In this document: positions 8,023 through 17,301 of the stretch, piece by piece
How the letters are laid out: each line of letters starts with the position of its first letter
How positions within the stretch are numbered: the first letter of the stretch is position 1
Source: Terriglobales bacterium
GTDB lineage: Bacteria; Acidobacteriota; Terriglobia; Bryobacterales; Bryobacteraceae
Assembly: GCA_021372245.1 (NCBI GenBank)
Contig: JAJFUV010000037.1
Location: 1 to 57,947, forward strand
Length of the DNA stretch: 57,947 nt
Reading direction: 5' to 3'
Program-made: the position numbers and the translations under genes
Notes under the pieces: generated by a model
Databases searched by the model: none
What the model was told of the DNA's origin: nothing
The model's input: the letters and a program-made list of their open reading frames with translations, nothing else

Positions 8023-8973
8023 GTGAACCGAAGACACTTTCTTCTGACGACGACCGCCGCCCTGGTACACGGGGAAGCTTCCTTGTCCAAGACGGAGCGG
8101 GTGCGGCGCGCCCTGGCCGGCCGCGACTTGGACCGGCCGCCGTTCAGCTTCTGGCATCACTTCGGCCTGAAGACGCCGGAGGCCCACGCGTCTGCAACCC
8201 TGGATTTCCACCGCGATTACCGCACCGACATCGTGAAGGTGAGGAGCGACTTCCCGTACCCCAAGCCTGCAGGCAACTGGTGGGAATTGAAGCCGGAGGC
8301 GAATCCCTTCGCGCCGCAAATCCGTGCGCTCGATCTGATTCGAGACGGGCTCAAGGGCGAAGCGCCGTTCATCGAGACCCTCTTCAACCCGTGGAACGTG
8401 GCGGAGAAACTGTCCTCGAAGCAGGAAGTCCTGAGACTCATGCGCCAAAAGCCTCAAGCGCTTCTGGATGCGCTGGAAGTCATCACGACGTCGGAAATCA
8501 ATCACGTGAAGCGCGCGCTGAAAGCCGGCGCTGCGGGTATCTTCCTCTCGGTCGCTAACGCTAACGCCGCCGCACTCACGCGTGCCGACTATGAACGTTT
8601 CAGCATGCCTTTCGACCGGCGCCTCATGGAAGCGGCCTCCGCGGGCTGGCTCAACTTCCTGCACGTGCACGTAGAGCCGGGGTATCTGGATCTGTTCCGC
8701 GACTTCCCCGCTCCGGTTTTCAACTACTCGGCGCACGTAAGCAAGATCCCGATCGCCGAGGTGCGCAAGACCTACTCCTCGACGATCGCCGGAGGCATCG
8801 ACGAGGTGAACTACCGCAAGCTGAGCGCGGAGGAAATCCGCGCACAGTGGCACGCCGCGCAAGCCGCGGCCGGCCGCAAGTTCATACTGACGCCCGGTTG
8901 TTCAGTGCCGAACGAGAGCACCCGCCAGGAACTGATGCGGCTACCGCTGGTCATTCGAGCAGGAATGTCTTAA
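8023..8973 (+). CDS. Uroporphyrinogen decarboxylase (URO-D)-family protein with leader peptide
   Basis: This 316-aa protein matches the URO-D/MtaA-type TIM-barrel family (KTERVRRALAGRDLDRPPFSFWHHFG near the N-terminus). It is shorter than HemE and carries a twin-Arg-like leader (MNRRHFLLTTTAALVHG), which true HemE lacks. Such paralogues are common in Acidobacteria and are thought to act in methyl transfer or unknown carbon metabolism, not in haem synthesis. The start is GTG after GAGGAGGG. Its last 23 nt overlap the end of the convergent GH38 gene. Confidence 0.8.
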   Translation: MNRRHFLLTTTAALVHGEASLSKTERVRRALAGRDLDRPPFSFWHHFGLKTPEAHASATLDFHRDYRTDIVKVRSDFPYPKPAGNWWELKPEANPFAPQIRALDLIRDGLKGEAPFIETLFNPWNVAEKLSSKQEVLRLMRQKPQALLDALEVITTSEINHVKRALKAGAAGIFLSVANANAAALTRADYERFSMPFDRRLMEAASAGWLNFLHVHVEPGYLDLFRDFPAPVFNYSAHVSKIPIAEVRKTYSSTIAGGIDEVNYRKLSAEEIRAQWHAAQAAAGRKFILTPGCSVPNESTRQELMRLPLVIRAGMS

Positions 8974-11554
8974 TCTCGAACGGCCACAGATCGAAGCTGA
9001 ACGCGTTGCCCTGGACCGCTACGGCGCGCCCGGGATCTTCGAGCAGGTTCGCTTCCCGCACATGCGCGATCGGAATGGTGAAACGCAGGCGCGCGCCCTT
9101 TACAGCCAAACCCGTGGGTTCATAGACGCGCACGGCGATCCGGCCGTCACGAGAGGGTTTTACGGCTGAGATTACGATCTGTTCAGGAGTAACACTGAGC
9201 AATCCCCTCACCTTGGGCAGCACGCCAGGGTGAGGCGCGGCGGTGCGCGCGATGAGCGGGTGGTTGAACTCCAGCCCCGCACGGTAAGCGGCGGCGTCGC
9301 GCCAGTCGCCTGTATGCGGGACCAGGGCGTAGTCAAAAGCCAGACGCTTGCCAACTTCCAGACCCGAATCCGAGGACACACCCGGCTCGTAGCCGCCGCT
9401 GTAACCGTAGGAGATCAGGCGCGCTGAGCGCATGAGGGAGAGCAGCATGGTCCCGTCCACCACGTTGTTGCCCGGAAGGCCGCGGTTCAGAAGCGTAAGG
9501 CCGCGGCTGCCTGCGCTCAGATCCGACCAGTTCTGCGCGGGAAACTCCTGACTGGACGGGCGCTCGATGGCACCGAAGGGTATCTCCTGGACGTTTCGGC
9601 CAGCACGGATCGCGGTGGGGAACGCGACACGATAACGGACAAACTGTCCCGTGTTGGTGATTTCGGTCCGAATATCGATTCTTCGCACACCGGCATACAT
9701 CCGCACGCGCGTTGAGAAATGGTTCTTGCCGAAGGGGTGCGAGATGCGGAACTCGCTCATGACGGGGCCGTTGCGCGCGGCGCCTCCGCCGCCCGTGAAG
9801 TCGTTGCTGAATACGCTGTAATGGGGCCTTGGCGCGAGGATCTGGCGCTTCCGGTTTGTAAAGCGCCCGTCGTTGAGGGTGCCGTACAACTCCCAGAAAT
9901 CGCCGCCGTCTTCCTCGCGCGCCACTACGTTGCCGGGCCCGCTCAAAACCTCCCAGTTGCCGTCCTTCAAAACCAGGCTCGTCATCTCTCCATTCCAGAG
10001 ATGGAAGGTCGCGCGGTAGAACTCGTTCTCAATGGAGCCGACGTCCGAATAACGCGGTTCGGGCGAACTCGGGTAGCTGGCTCCAGCAGGGACGGCCATG
10101 CCGGGAGTCCGGGACACCGCACGGTAGACGGAATAGCCCAAGGCCGGAACATCGTGCGCCACAAAACCGATTACCGCCAGGCGAAGGCCGCCATCCCCGT
10201 TGCGCTCGGAGCGCAGAACTTGAATCGGGACCGGCTTGCCGGCAGGGTCCAGCAGCGCAAGGTTCTGAACGCCCGGATCGGTGAGGGCCACTTCGGCCTC
10301 GACGAAATCCGTCCTGGGCCAACCGAGCATATTGAAAACGACAAGGGGCACGCCGGCGCCGCTCGTGTCGATCTTCGCCGAAAGCGCGTCGAGATTCCGC
10401 TCCACGATCCCGTCAGCCAGTCGCTTCGCATGATGGAAGCCGGACATGCAATCTTCGAAGACCTTGTCCACCATGACGCCGGACGCAAGGTCGTGCGCCT
10501 GATTGAAGAGCACCGGTTCCCAGGCCTCTTCAATGGCGCGTCGCGAATTCGCGGTCCTGTCACCGGCGAGAACGCTGGTCTTCTCTGCCATGGTGAGGAT
10601 GCGCTCCAGGTTGCGGTTCCACTGCTTCACCTCGATCCGGCTACTGTATGCGCCCTGGTAGATGGGATTCAGTTCGCCTCGAATGACGGTTTCATCTTTG
10701 CGCGCGGCGGCGAGTGTTTCGTAGTCCGAGGGCACGCCCAGGCGCAATGTGAACGGCGCTTCGCTAGCGCGGTTGAATTGCGCCACCATGACCGGGAGCA
10801 GTTCTTCGGGCTCCCAGACATCGGCGCCCGCCATGAGCACACGGCCCCGGCCGCGCGCAAAGGGCGCCAGCGCGTCCACGCGGCCGCGAATCAAGCGGTC
10901 GAAATCCGCCGCGCCTGACGGCAGGTTGTGGAGCGCCGCGTATGAAATTGGCAGCCAGAAAGCCGCGATGCGTGTGCCGTCGATACCTTCCCACAGGAAC
11001 TCGCTTGGAGTCTGCGGTCCCGGAACGCCTCGCTGAAACCAGTAGGAATTCATCCCCGCCAGTTTGAGGATCTGCGGCATCTGCGCGTTGTGCCCGAAGG
11101 TGTCCAGCCCCCAGCCGGACTTAACCTCCACGTCCAACCTGTCGCGAAAGAACTGCTTGCCGAGCAGGTATTGGCGCACGATGGACTCGCCCGAAACCAT
11201 GTTGCTGTCGTGCATGGTGTCGGTTCCGCCGGTCAAGTCCAGCCGGCCTTCGCGCACGAACTTTCGGAAGGCGTCCGCTTCAGCCGGATAGCGCTCCAGG
11301 AACGGCTTGACGTAGCACATCTGGTCGAGCACGAAACGGTAGTCTGGATACCGTTTCAGCAGATTGAGCGCCTTCAGGATGTGCGGCAGGCCGATATCCA
11401 GATACTCTGATCGAGTCTTGAAGACGGCGCCTTCCCAATGTGTGTGGGGGATGACGATGACGGTTTCTTTGGCCCCATCGGCAGGCGCGGCTTGCGGAAA
11501 TGCCGCGAGGGGCCAGAGGAGGGCGAACGGGAGCAGGAGTCTATGCAAGCTCAT
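8951..11554 (-). CDS. GH38-family alpha-mannosidase-like glycoside hydrolase
   Basis: This 867-aa secreted enzyme has a signal peptide (MSLHRLLLPFALLWPLAAFPQA). The GH38 catalytic domain has a metal-binding start HTHWE (37-41), where many GH38 enzymes have HxHxD, and a nucleophile segment GWGLDTFGHNAQMP with D151. Central and C-terminal beta domains follow, with a long run of sandwich sequence after residue 400. It would remove alpha-mannose from glycans outside the cytoplasm. Its ATG overlaps the stop of the upstream gene by 4 nt, so the two are translationally coupled. The Glu in the metal motif is a point to check but may be normal for this branch. Confidence 0.87.
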   Translation of the reverse strand: MSLHRLLLPFALLWPLAAFPQAAPADGAKETVIVIPHTHWEGAVFKTRSEYLDIGLPHILKALNLLKRYPDYRFVLDQMCYVKPFLERYPAEADAFRKFVREGRLDLTGGTDTMHDSNMVSGESIVRQYLLGKQFFRDRLDVEVKSGWGLDTFGHNAQMPQILKLAGMNSYWFQRGVPGPQTPSEFLWEGIDGTRIAAFWLPISYAALHNLPSGAADFDRLIRGRVDALAPFARGRGRVLMAGADVWEPEELLPVMVAQFNRASEAPFTLRLGVPSDYETLAAARKDETVIRGELNPIYQGAYSSRIEVKQWNRNLERILTMAEKTSVLAGDRTANSRRAIEEAWEPVLFNQAHDLASGVMVDKVFEDCMSGFHHAKRLADGIVERNLDALSAKIDTSGAGVPLVVFNMLGWPRTDFVEAEVALTDPGVQNLALLDPAGKPVPIQVLRSERNGDGGLRLAVIGFVAHDVPALGYSVYRAVSRTPGMAVPAGASYPSSPEPRYSDVGSIENEFYRATFHLWNGEMTSLVLKDGNWEVLSGPGNVVAREEDGGDFWELYGTLNDGRFTNRKRQILAPRPHYSVFSNDFTGGGGAARNGPVMSEFRISHPFGKNHFSTRVRMYAGVRRIDIRTEITNTGQFVRYRVAFPTAIRAGRNVQEIPFGAIERPSSQEFPAQNWSDLSAGSRGLTLLNRGLPGNNVVDGTMLLSLMRSARLISYGYSGGYEPGVSSDSGLEVGKRLAFDYALVPHTGDWRDAAAYRAGLEFNHPLIARTAAPHPGVLPKVRGLLSVTPEQIVISAVKPSRDGRIAVRVYEPTGLAVKGARLRFTIPIAHVREANLLEDPGRAVAVQGNAFSFDLWPFEIKTFLLE

Positions 11555-13041
11555 GGTTTGCCTTTTCCGGAATCATACACGACCGGCAGACCGCCCGCGC
11601 TGTCCGGCGTTTGAATCCGCGCAGGACCGGATGCGAGCCACGCGCGTGCCAGAGTGCGGATGCGCTCGGTGCCACCGCTGACTCCGATCAGCGAATAGAA
11701 ATTGCCACGCGCGGATTCCTCGTTCGGCAACGCGAAGAAATCCATACCTGCGGGCGAGAAGTGATTCGGATAGCGCGCGAGCGATTCCGCATCCACCGCG
11801 TGCGCCTGACTGTTGAGCCAGCCGATCGGCCAGTGATCCCACGACTGGGAGATCCAGCCGATGCCGCCCGTGTCCTTGTGACTGTGTTCCTTGATGCGTG
11901 TGAAGTCGTGACGGAAGCCGGAGGCGTCGCCGAAGATGCAGAATGGGGCGCCTTCCTTCATCGGGACCACCAGTGCCACGCCGGCCGCGTCGTCCAATTC
12001 CTGCCAACTCGCCCCGGTGCGCCGCGGCACGGCGTCCCACACAGTGCCGGGCTTGTGCTTCCAAAAGACGTCATAGCGCTTCGCGGAGAACGGGTCCAGT
12101 ACCGCGAGCGCGTGGTTCTCACCGGTCGCCTCATCAGCGGAGAGCACGTCCATCCAACGCTTGCCAACCGGGCACATTCCGATCATCTCGACGGGTTCCC
12201 GCGCATAGCCGCGCGCATCGCCGGGCTTCAGCGTGTCGTAGCTCTGGCGGCGCAGGACCAGTCCATTCGGATACGCCCAGAAGTCTTCACTGCCGCGGAA
12301 CGCAGGCTCACCGTTCTTCATGTTCACGCCGAAATACGTCCAACGCACCCACGCACGCCCGGGACCGCTCTCAAGGACATCCACGAAACTGTTGCGCTCC
12401 TTGCGTCCCCAGTCGTTGAACAATTCGGCCCAGCCCGCGTTGCCTTCGAAGAACTGGTAGCACAGGGCGGCGCCGGAGGGCAGTTCGAACCAGGGGCAGT
12501 AGCTGCCTTCATGGGAGAACACAAACCGGTAAGGGAAGTCTTTCCAGATAACGATTACGGCCCGTTTCGGATTGCCGTCGGCGTGAGGCGGTGAAGGAAA
12601 ATCTCCCTGGTAGCCGCCGTAAACGTAATCCGTCACTTCGACGGCGGAGACGCCGGTCGTCCCAATGCGATCGAGTTCGGACATGGTGACAGGCCTTCGC
12701 TTGGCGATGTCCGGTGAGATGTGCAGATCGCGAATGCGGAGATCCACGCGGGCTGTCTCGCCTTCGCGGAGTTCGACGCGCGACTCGTTGAAGCTGTCGA
12801 AAGACGCGACCGAGACAGTGTAGTGTCCCGGCGGAAGCCCTTTCACGGCAAACTCGCCGCGATAGCCTGCCGTGACCTCGGTGACCGCGTTGGTGTCATT
12901 GTTCGTTACACGAACACGCGGATTCGGCAGTTCGATTCCGGAGCCGCCGTAGACATTCCCGGTGATGGCCCCTTGCTGTTGGGCGCCGGCGCAGATGGCA
13001 CTGACTGCGGCGCCTGAGAACAGCCGTCGAGTAAGATGCAT
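11551..13041 (-). CDS. Secreted protein with carboxypeptidase-regulatory-like domain
   Basis: This 496-aa protein starts with a leader (MHLTRRLFSGAAVSAICAGAQ). A carboxypeptidase regulatory-like beta domain follows (about 26-105; GAITGNVYG, GEFAVKGLPPGHYTVSV). The remaining 390 residues I do not recognise; they are rich in Trp and Gly, with patterns such as GWISQSWDHWPIGWLNSQAH. It precedes and overlaps the GH38 mannosidase by 4 nt, so it may assist that enzyme in glycan binding or itself be a hydrolase of an unnamed family. Confidence 0.75.
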   Translation of the reverse strand: MHLTRRLFSGAAVSAICAGAQQQGAITGNVYGGSGIELPNPRVRVTNNDTNAVTEVTAGYRGEFAVKGLPPGHYTVSVASFDSFNESRVELREGETARVDLRIRDLHISPDIAKRRPVTMSELDRIGTTGVSAVEVTDYVYGGYQGDFPSPPHADGNPKRAVIVIWKDFPYRFVFSHEGSYCPWFELPSGAALCYQFFEGNAGWAELFNDWGRKERNSFVDVLESGPGRAWVRWTYFGVNMKNGEPAFRGSEDFWAYPNGLVLRRQSYDTLKPGDARGYAREPVEMIGMCPVGKRWMDVLSADEATGENHALAVLDPFSAKRYDVFWKHKPGTVWDAVPRRTGASWQELDDAAGVALVVPMKEGAPFCIFGDASGFRHDFTRIKEHSHKDTGGIGWISQSWDHWPIGWLNSQAHAVDAESLARYPNHFSPAGMDFFALPNEESARGNFYSLIGVSGGTERIRTLARAWLASGPARIQTPDSAGGLPVVYDSGKGKP

Positions 13042-13103
13042 GTAAGCAATCTTCTCATTTCAGCGGCGCGGCGCAGATTCTGATCAGCAAAGTGTCCGGT
13101 GAG

Positions 13104-13499
13104 TCAGCATCCGCTGGAGCCGCACGCCGCGAACGTGATACCGATGATTACTCCAGCGATCACCCCGACAACAATAGCCGCCCATGCCGCCGGATGCATA
13201 CCTTTCTTTTCGATACTGACCGTCTCCGAGTAAGCGATGGTGCGCGTCTGTCCGTTGGTTACCAGGGTGAGTCCGGCTTCATCGCTCGACCTGATATGGC
13301 CAGCGAGCGTCTGTCCATCTTTCATCTTCACCTTGACCTTCGCCTTCTCCCCGGTTCCCACTTTCGACACAATCTGTTTCATCTGTTGTGGAGTCTGGGC
13401 CGGAGGTTTCGCTTGGATCGGAGGCACCAGGAACAATAGAGTGAGGATCAACGAAACACTTTCGCGGATCCACTTGTACGTGTAGGCAACTTGAGCCAT
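13104..13499 (-). CDS. Small membrane protein with LSm/SH3-like domain
   Basis: This 131-aa protein has an N-terminal hydrophobic segment (ESVSLILTLLFLVPPIQA), a short beta domain reading KVKVKMKDGQTLAGHIRS...GLTLV, and a C-terminal transmembrane helix. It ends in CGSSGC. The beta domain resembles LSm/SH3-type barrels seen in many acidobacterial envelope proteins of unknown role. The start at 13499 has GAGG 8 nt upstream. It lies just downstream of the 610-aa secreted protein gene on the same strand. Confidence 0.65.
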   Translation of the reverse strand: MAQVAYTYKWIRESVSLILTLLFLVPPIQAKPPAQTPQQMKQIVSKVGTGEKAKVKVKMKDGQTLAGHIRSSDEAGLTLVTNGQTRTIAYSETVSIEKKGMHPAAWAAIVVGVIAGVIIGITFAACGSSGC

Positions 13500-13603
13500 C
13501 TTCTTCACCTCGTACGACCGGATTCCGCTCCGATGGCGTTCTGTGTTACCTCGTCCTCGCCCGGCAAATGCCGGGACTTCCCTGCCCCGGCCCCTAGCGA
13601 GTC

Positions 13604-15436
13604 CTATTTTCCCCACTGCAAGCGAAGGCGGTAGGTATCCGCGCCGCCCTGTGGGTCTTCGATTTGAATGACGGCCGTGTAGCCGTTCTCCGCCGCTGGT
13701 TTCTCGACGAGTTCGGCTTTCCCGCGTCCCGCCAGTTTCGAAAGCGACCACTTGCCGGTGGCGGTTTCTGGCAGAGGGCCGCTGAATGTCACAGTTTGCC
13801 CGCTCACGTCCTGGCCGGAGACGACTTCCCAGCGGCCGCCGCTCCCGGCAAGGTACAACTCCACCGTGCCGTCGATCCGGGCCGTGATGTCCACCTGCCC
13901 GCCCGCGCTACCAGCGGACGGCTGCATCGCCGCAGTCGCCTGGACGCTACCTGGCGGCCTCTTGTCGATGCCGAGATACGGGTTGTACACGTAGTCGATG
14001 GAATAGGGCTTCCCGCTCGGAAAGCTCATGTCGTGGCACGCCGAGTAGGCCGGATCCAGTGCCCACTGGCCCCTGGACAGAACCTTCTTCTTGAGCGTTT
14101 GGGTGTCGTGCCAGCCCCAGAACGGCTTGGCCTTGTTCTCGGCCTCCTTCCTTCCCAGGAAGGCTCCGCCGATCTTGAACGAGAGTCCCGGCCGGTCTCC
14201 ATAAGGCTCATAGCGGAAGTAGTCGTCGAAGGTGCGCTGATTCCACTTCCCCTCCTCGGCTTTCAGCCACCACTCGTCGTACATCGGCAGCAGGTCGTAG
14301 CCAACCAGGCGGTCGTTGGCGTGCCTTGGCCTTTCGGCTGTCCCCTTGTAGATCAGAGTGATCCCCGTACTGGTCTGGAATTCGCCGCGCTCCAGAGTGA
14401 ATTTCGACGCCGACCCTCGCGTGCCATAGATGCCGTGACCACCCGACTCGACGAAGATCGCGGGGTGGGAATCCTGATAGAACTCGATCTTTCCGTCAAT
14501 GTTGTGGACGCCATCGCGGATGCCCGAATCCCCGGTAAACGAATAGATGTTGTCGTGCGCCAGTGTCTCCATCAGTTGGAGTTTGCCGTAAGTTGATCCA
14601 TCCTTGGAGATCGTCAGGATGATCCCCTCGTTATCGTTCTCATGGCACGTGCCTATCACGCAGCGGTCCGAGTAATCTCGCGGGTGGAAGAAATTGTAGA
14701 TGAGGAACCAGTGGGTCTCGGTTTCCATCGCCGCGTAGTGCACGTATGCCTGCGAACTCCCTGTTTCCAGCGCGTCCCAGTTGTTGTCGCCCTGCCAGTC
14801 GCCGTCAAAATCGAACCGCGACGGGATATCGGCTTTCGGCGTGAACCAGGTTTCCTGCGCGACAAACGGCGCGTAGTGGTCGGCCAGCGCCCGGTAAGGG
14901 TCGGCTGTCCGCGCCTGCTGTGGGAACGTGACGGTTTCGGCTTTCTTCCTGGACGATGCGTCCGCTCTCACTTCGATTTCGATGGAAGCCTGCTTGCCTT
15001 CGACGTCCGCTTCGACCTTGTACTTGCCGGGCTTCTCCGGCGCGGTGTAAAGCACGGCGTCCTTGATGGTGTACTCAGCGGAAGACTTGTTGAAGATGTT
15101 CCAGAACGGCGATTTGCCCTCATCGAAGAACGCCTCGTCGTCCTTGCCCTGGAAGGCGAAGGGCTTGGACACCCAGCCGCCGCCCGAATCCTTCACCGTG
15201 ACTCGCGTCACGCTGCGCCGAAGCCTAACTTTCTTGTCGCCGTCTTTGCCGTAGGCTCGCACCTGTACGACGAGGGTCTCGAACGGTCTGACACGGCTGT
15301 CGGCCGGATCCGTGCGCAGTGCGATCTCCGTCACCGCCGCCTGCTTGCCAAGCTTGCCCAAAGTTTCCGGAAGCTTGTCGAGTTGCGCCGCAAGAGCCAG
15401 CGGAATCAGAACAGCCAGAAACAGAGTGCGCTTCAT
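13604..15436 (-). CDS. Large secreted protein, possible NPP1/Vps62-like fold
   Basis: This 610-aa protein has a signal peptide (MKRTLFLAVLIPLALAAQ) and an N-terminal beta-sandwich segment (about 40-165). The central region has HPRDYSDR, HENDNEG and a later SGGHGIYG. These resemble the HExDxE-type metal centre and the GSHA-type motif seen in NPP1/Vps62-related proteins, though the match is loose. The C-terminal 110 residues look like another beta domain. GAGG lies 7 nt before the ATG. Function is unknown and the fold assignment is an inference. Confidence 0.65.
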   Translation of the reverse strand: MKRTLFLAVLIPLALAAQLDKLPETLGKLGKQAAVTEIALRTDPADSRVRPFETLVVQVRAYGKDGDKKVRLRRSVTRVTVKDSGGGWVSKPFAFQGKDDEAFFDEGKSPFWNIFNKSSAEYTIKDAVLYTAPEKPGKYKVEADVEGKQASIEIEVRADASSRKKAETVTFPQQARTADPYRALADHYAPFVAQETWFTPKADIPSRFDFDGDWQGDNNWDALETGSSQAYVHYAAMETETHWFLIYNFFHPRDYSDRCVIGTCHENDNEGIILTISKDGSTYGKLQLMETLAHDNIYSFTGDSGIRDGVHNIDGKIEFYQDSHPAIFVESGGHGIYGTRGSASKFTLERGEFQTSTGITLIYKGTAERPRHANDRLVGYDLLPMYDEWWLKAEEGKWNQRTFDDYFRYEPYGDRPGLSFKIGGAFLGRKEAENKAKPFWGWHDTQTLKKKVLSRGQWALDPAYSACHDMSFPSGKPYSIDYVYNPYLGIDKRPPGSVQATAAMQPSAGSAGGQVDITARIDGTVELYLAGSGGRWEVVSGQDVSGQTVTFSGPLPETATGKWSLSKLAGRGKAELVEKPAAENGYTAVIQIEDPQGGADTYRLRLQWGK

Positions 15437-15491
15437 GTAGAGCCTCGCCCGGGGATGGAGGCTCCTGCCCGGAGGTCAATCCCCATCTTCC

Positions 15492-15890
15492 TTATTTTGA
15501 TCCATGCCGGGCGGCGAGAATCCTCTGAGTGATGAGGTCGTAAACCTTGTCGCGAAGCTTCTTGTCCTTGAACTGGAAATCGTACCTGTCGCCCTTGAAA
15601 GGCTTCACGCGAATTTCCTTTTTCGGCCGGGACAGTTCACGGATGTCGGCATACTTCCAGGTCATCGAATGCCTTGCGTCAGTCAGCGACTCGAAGACAA
15701 GTTCATCCTGCTTCAGCATCATTTTGCCCTGCTGGTCGCCGTTGCGGACATCAAAGATCATGTCTCCCGGCTGCGCGGAAGAAGGCTGCGGAACGTTTTG
15801 GGCCGCGGATAGGCCAGTCGCCTGAAACAGAGCGAGGAAAGCCAAGCACACCACCACGGTCGATAGCCGCACCTGGGTAGAAAGCTTCAT
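15492..15890 (-). CDS. Small secreted protein of unknown function
   Basis: This 132-aa protein has a signal peptide (MKLSTQVRLSTVVVCLAFLALFQ) and a compact domain ending KKLRDKVYDLITQRILAARHGSK. The middle reads like a PH-like or GRAM-like beta barrel (MMLKQDELVFESLTDARHSM, then KEIRVKPFKGDRYDFQF), but I cannot name it. It has the best ribosome-binding site in the region: AGGAGGTG, 5 nt before ATG. The 610-aa protein gene follows 55 nt later, so the two may be co-transcribed. Confidence 0.7.
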   Translation of the reverse strand: MKLSTQVRLSTVVVCLAFLALFQATGLSAAQNVPQPSSAQPGDMIFDVRNGDQQGKMMLKQDELVFESLTDARHSMTWKYADIRELSRPKKEIRVKPFKGDRYDFQFKDKKLRDKVYDLITQRILAARHGSK

Positions 15891-15963
15891 ACCAGCACCT
15901 CCTTATTCCAGACAGCATCCAGGATAGCAGCAGAAGCGCGAATATGGTAGCGCGACGTCCGGC

Positions 15964-17262
15964 TTAGACTTCCAGCTTCCAGGGGGCCCGGTACGGGCGG
16001 GAAAGGAACTTCCGGGCTTCCGGCTGCACGGTGGTCCAGTTCTGCTCGTCCCAATCGATCTTGAGTCCGCTGCGCAGGCTCACGTTGGCGAGCAGGCACA
16101 TCACGCTCGAGCGCACGCCGATCTCGATATCGCAGATGGGTTTCTTGCGCGTCTTAACGCATTCGAGGAAGTTCCCCCAGTGCGCCTCATTGGAGTTGTT
16201 GGACTTGTCGACCGTCACCGGTTGGAGTGTCGAATCCTTCTCCGGGATCACCTTGTAGAGGCTGCGGTTGACGTATAGCGTGCCCTTATTGCCATAGAAG
16301 GCGCTGCCGTAACCCTGCTCGAAGAGCGGTTGGGCATTGGACTCGCGGTACTCGTATGTGGCGAGAAATCCGTCGTCGTATTGGTAAGTCACCTGCAACG
16401 TGTCCGGCGACTCGGTGTTATCGGTAATCCAATACCGCCCACCCAGTGCGCTGACGGACTTCGGCGGGTTGTCGCCCATGCCCATCTGGATGATGTCGAG
16501 CACGTGGACGCCCCAGTCGGTCATCATGCCGCCTGCGTAATCCCAGAAATGGCGGAACGTGGAGAACCACTTGGGGTTGACGCCGAACCGGTTGGCGTTG
16601 AACTGATGTGCCGGCGCCGGCCCCTGCCACATGTCCCAATCCAGGTTGGCGGGCGGATCGGAATCCGGCGGGTTGCCGAATCTCTCCGGTTTGGAGTTGC
16701 CGACGTTCCAGGTGCGGCAGAAAGCGATCTTGCCGAGGTCCCCGCGGCGCACGATGTCCGTGGCTTGCTGGAAGTGGATGCCCGAGCGCTGCATGGTGCC
16801 CAGTTGCACGACGCGATTGTACTTGCGCGCCGCCTGGATCATCTTCTTCCCTTCGTCGACGAAGGTGCAGGCGGGCTTTTCGACATAGACGTCCTTGCCG
16901 GCCTTGCAGGCTTCCACGGCCATGTAGGCGTGCCAGTGATCCGGCGTCGCGATGCACACCACGTCAATGGACTTGTCGGCGAGGATCTCCCGGAAATCCT
17001 TTACGGCACGCGCCTGGAAGTACCTCGACGCGGCGACGCCGCTATCGAGGTTCGGCTGATAGACGTCGCAGACCGCGCTCACCACCAGGTTCTCGTGCTG
17101 CATGGCGGCCTTGATGTTGCCACGTCCCATGGCGCCACAACCGATGAAGGCCGCGTTGATCTTATCGTTGGCGCCCCGGACCTTGCCGGTAAAGATCGAA
17201 GTAGTAAACGCCGCGCCCGCGGCCTTCAGAAAACCACGCCTCTCGGATTGCGTCTGATTCAT
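15964..17262 (-). CDS. Gfo/Idh/MocA-family oxidoreductase with Tat leader
   Basis: This 432-aa protein has a twin-arginine-type leader (SERRGFLKAAGAAF), then an NAD(P)-binding Rossmann domain with GCGAMG at 41-46 and the family signature EKP at 128-130. The C-terminal substrate domain includes GGMMTDWGVHVLDI. Members oxidise or epimerise sugars and sugar acids. A Tat leader implies export of the folded protein with its cofactor, a pattern common in Planctomycetes and Acidobacteria. GGAAGGG precedes the ATG. The specific sugar is unknown. A broken relative lies at 27448. Confidence 0.9.
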   Translation of the reverse strand: MNQTQSERRGFLKAAGAAFTTSIFTGKVRGANDKINAAFIGCGAMGRGNIKAAMQHENLVVSAVCDVYQPNLDSGVAASRYFQARAVKDFREILADKSIDVVCIATPDHWHAYMAVEACKAGKDVYVEKPACTFVDEGKKMIQAARKYNRVVQLGTMQRSGIHFQQATDIVRRGDLGKIAFCRTWNVGNSKPERFGNPPDSDPPANLDWDMWQGPAPAHQFNANRFGVNPKWFSTFRHFWDYAGGMMTDWGVHVLDIIQMGMGDNPPKSVSALGGRYWITDNTESPDTLQVTYQYDDGFLATYEYRESNAQPLFEQGYGSAFYGNKGTLYVNRSLYKVIPEKDSTLQPVTVDKSNNSNEAHWGNFLECVKTRKKPICDIEIGVRSSVMCLLANVSLRSGLKIDWDEQNWTTVQPEARKFLSRPYRAPWKLEV

Positions 17263-17301
17263 GGGATTCCCTTCCTGGAACCGCGGGCCGCGCGCCCCGC
17301 G

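Noticed and set aside
9719..10918. A 399-codon plus-strand frame opposite GH38
   Set aside because: Shadow of the mannosidase gene, with no domain or ribosome-binding site.
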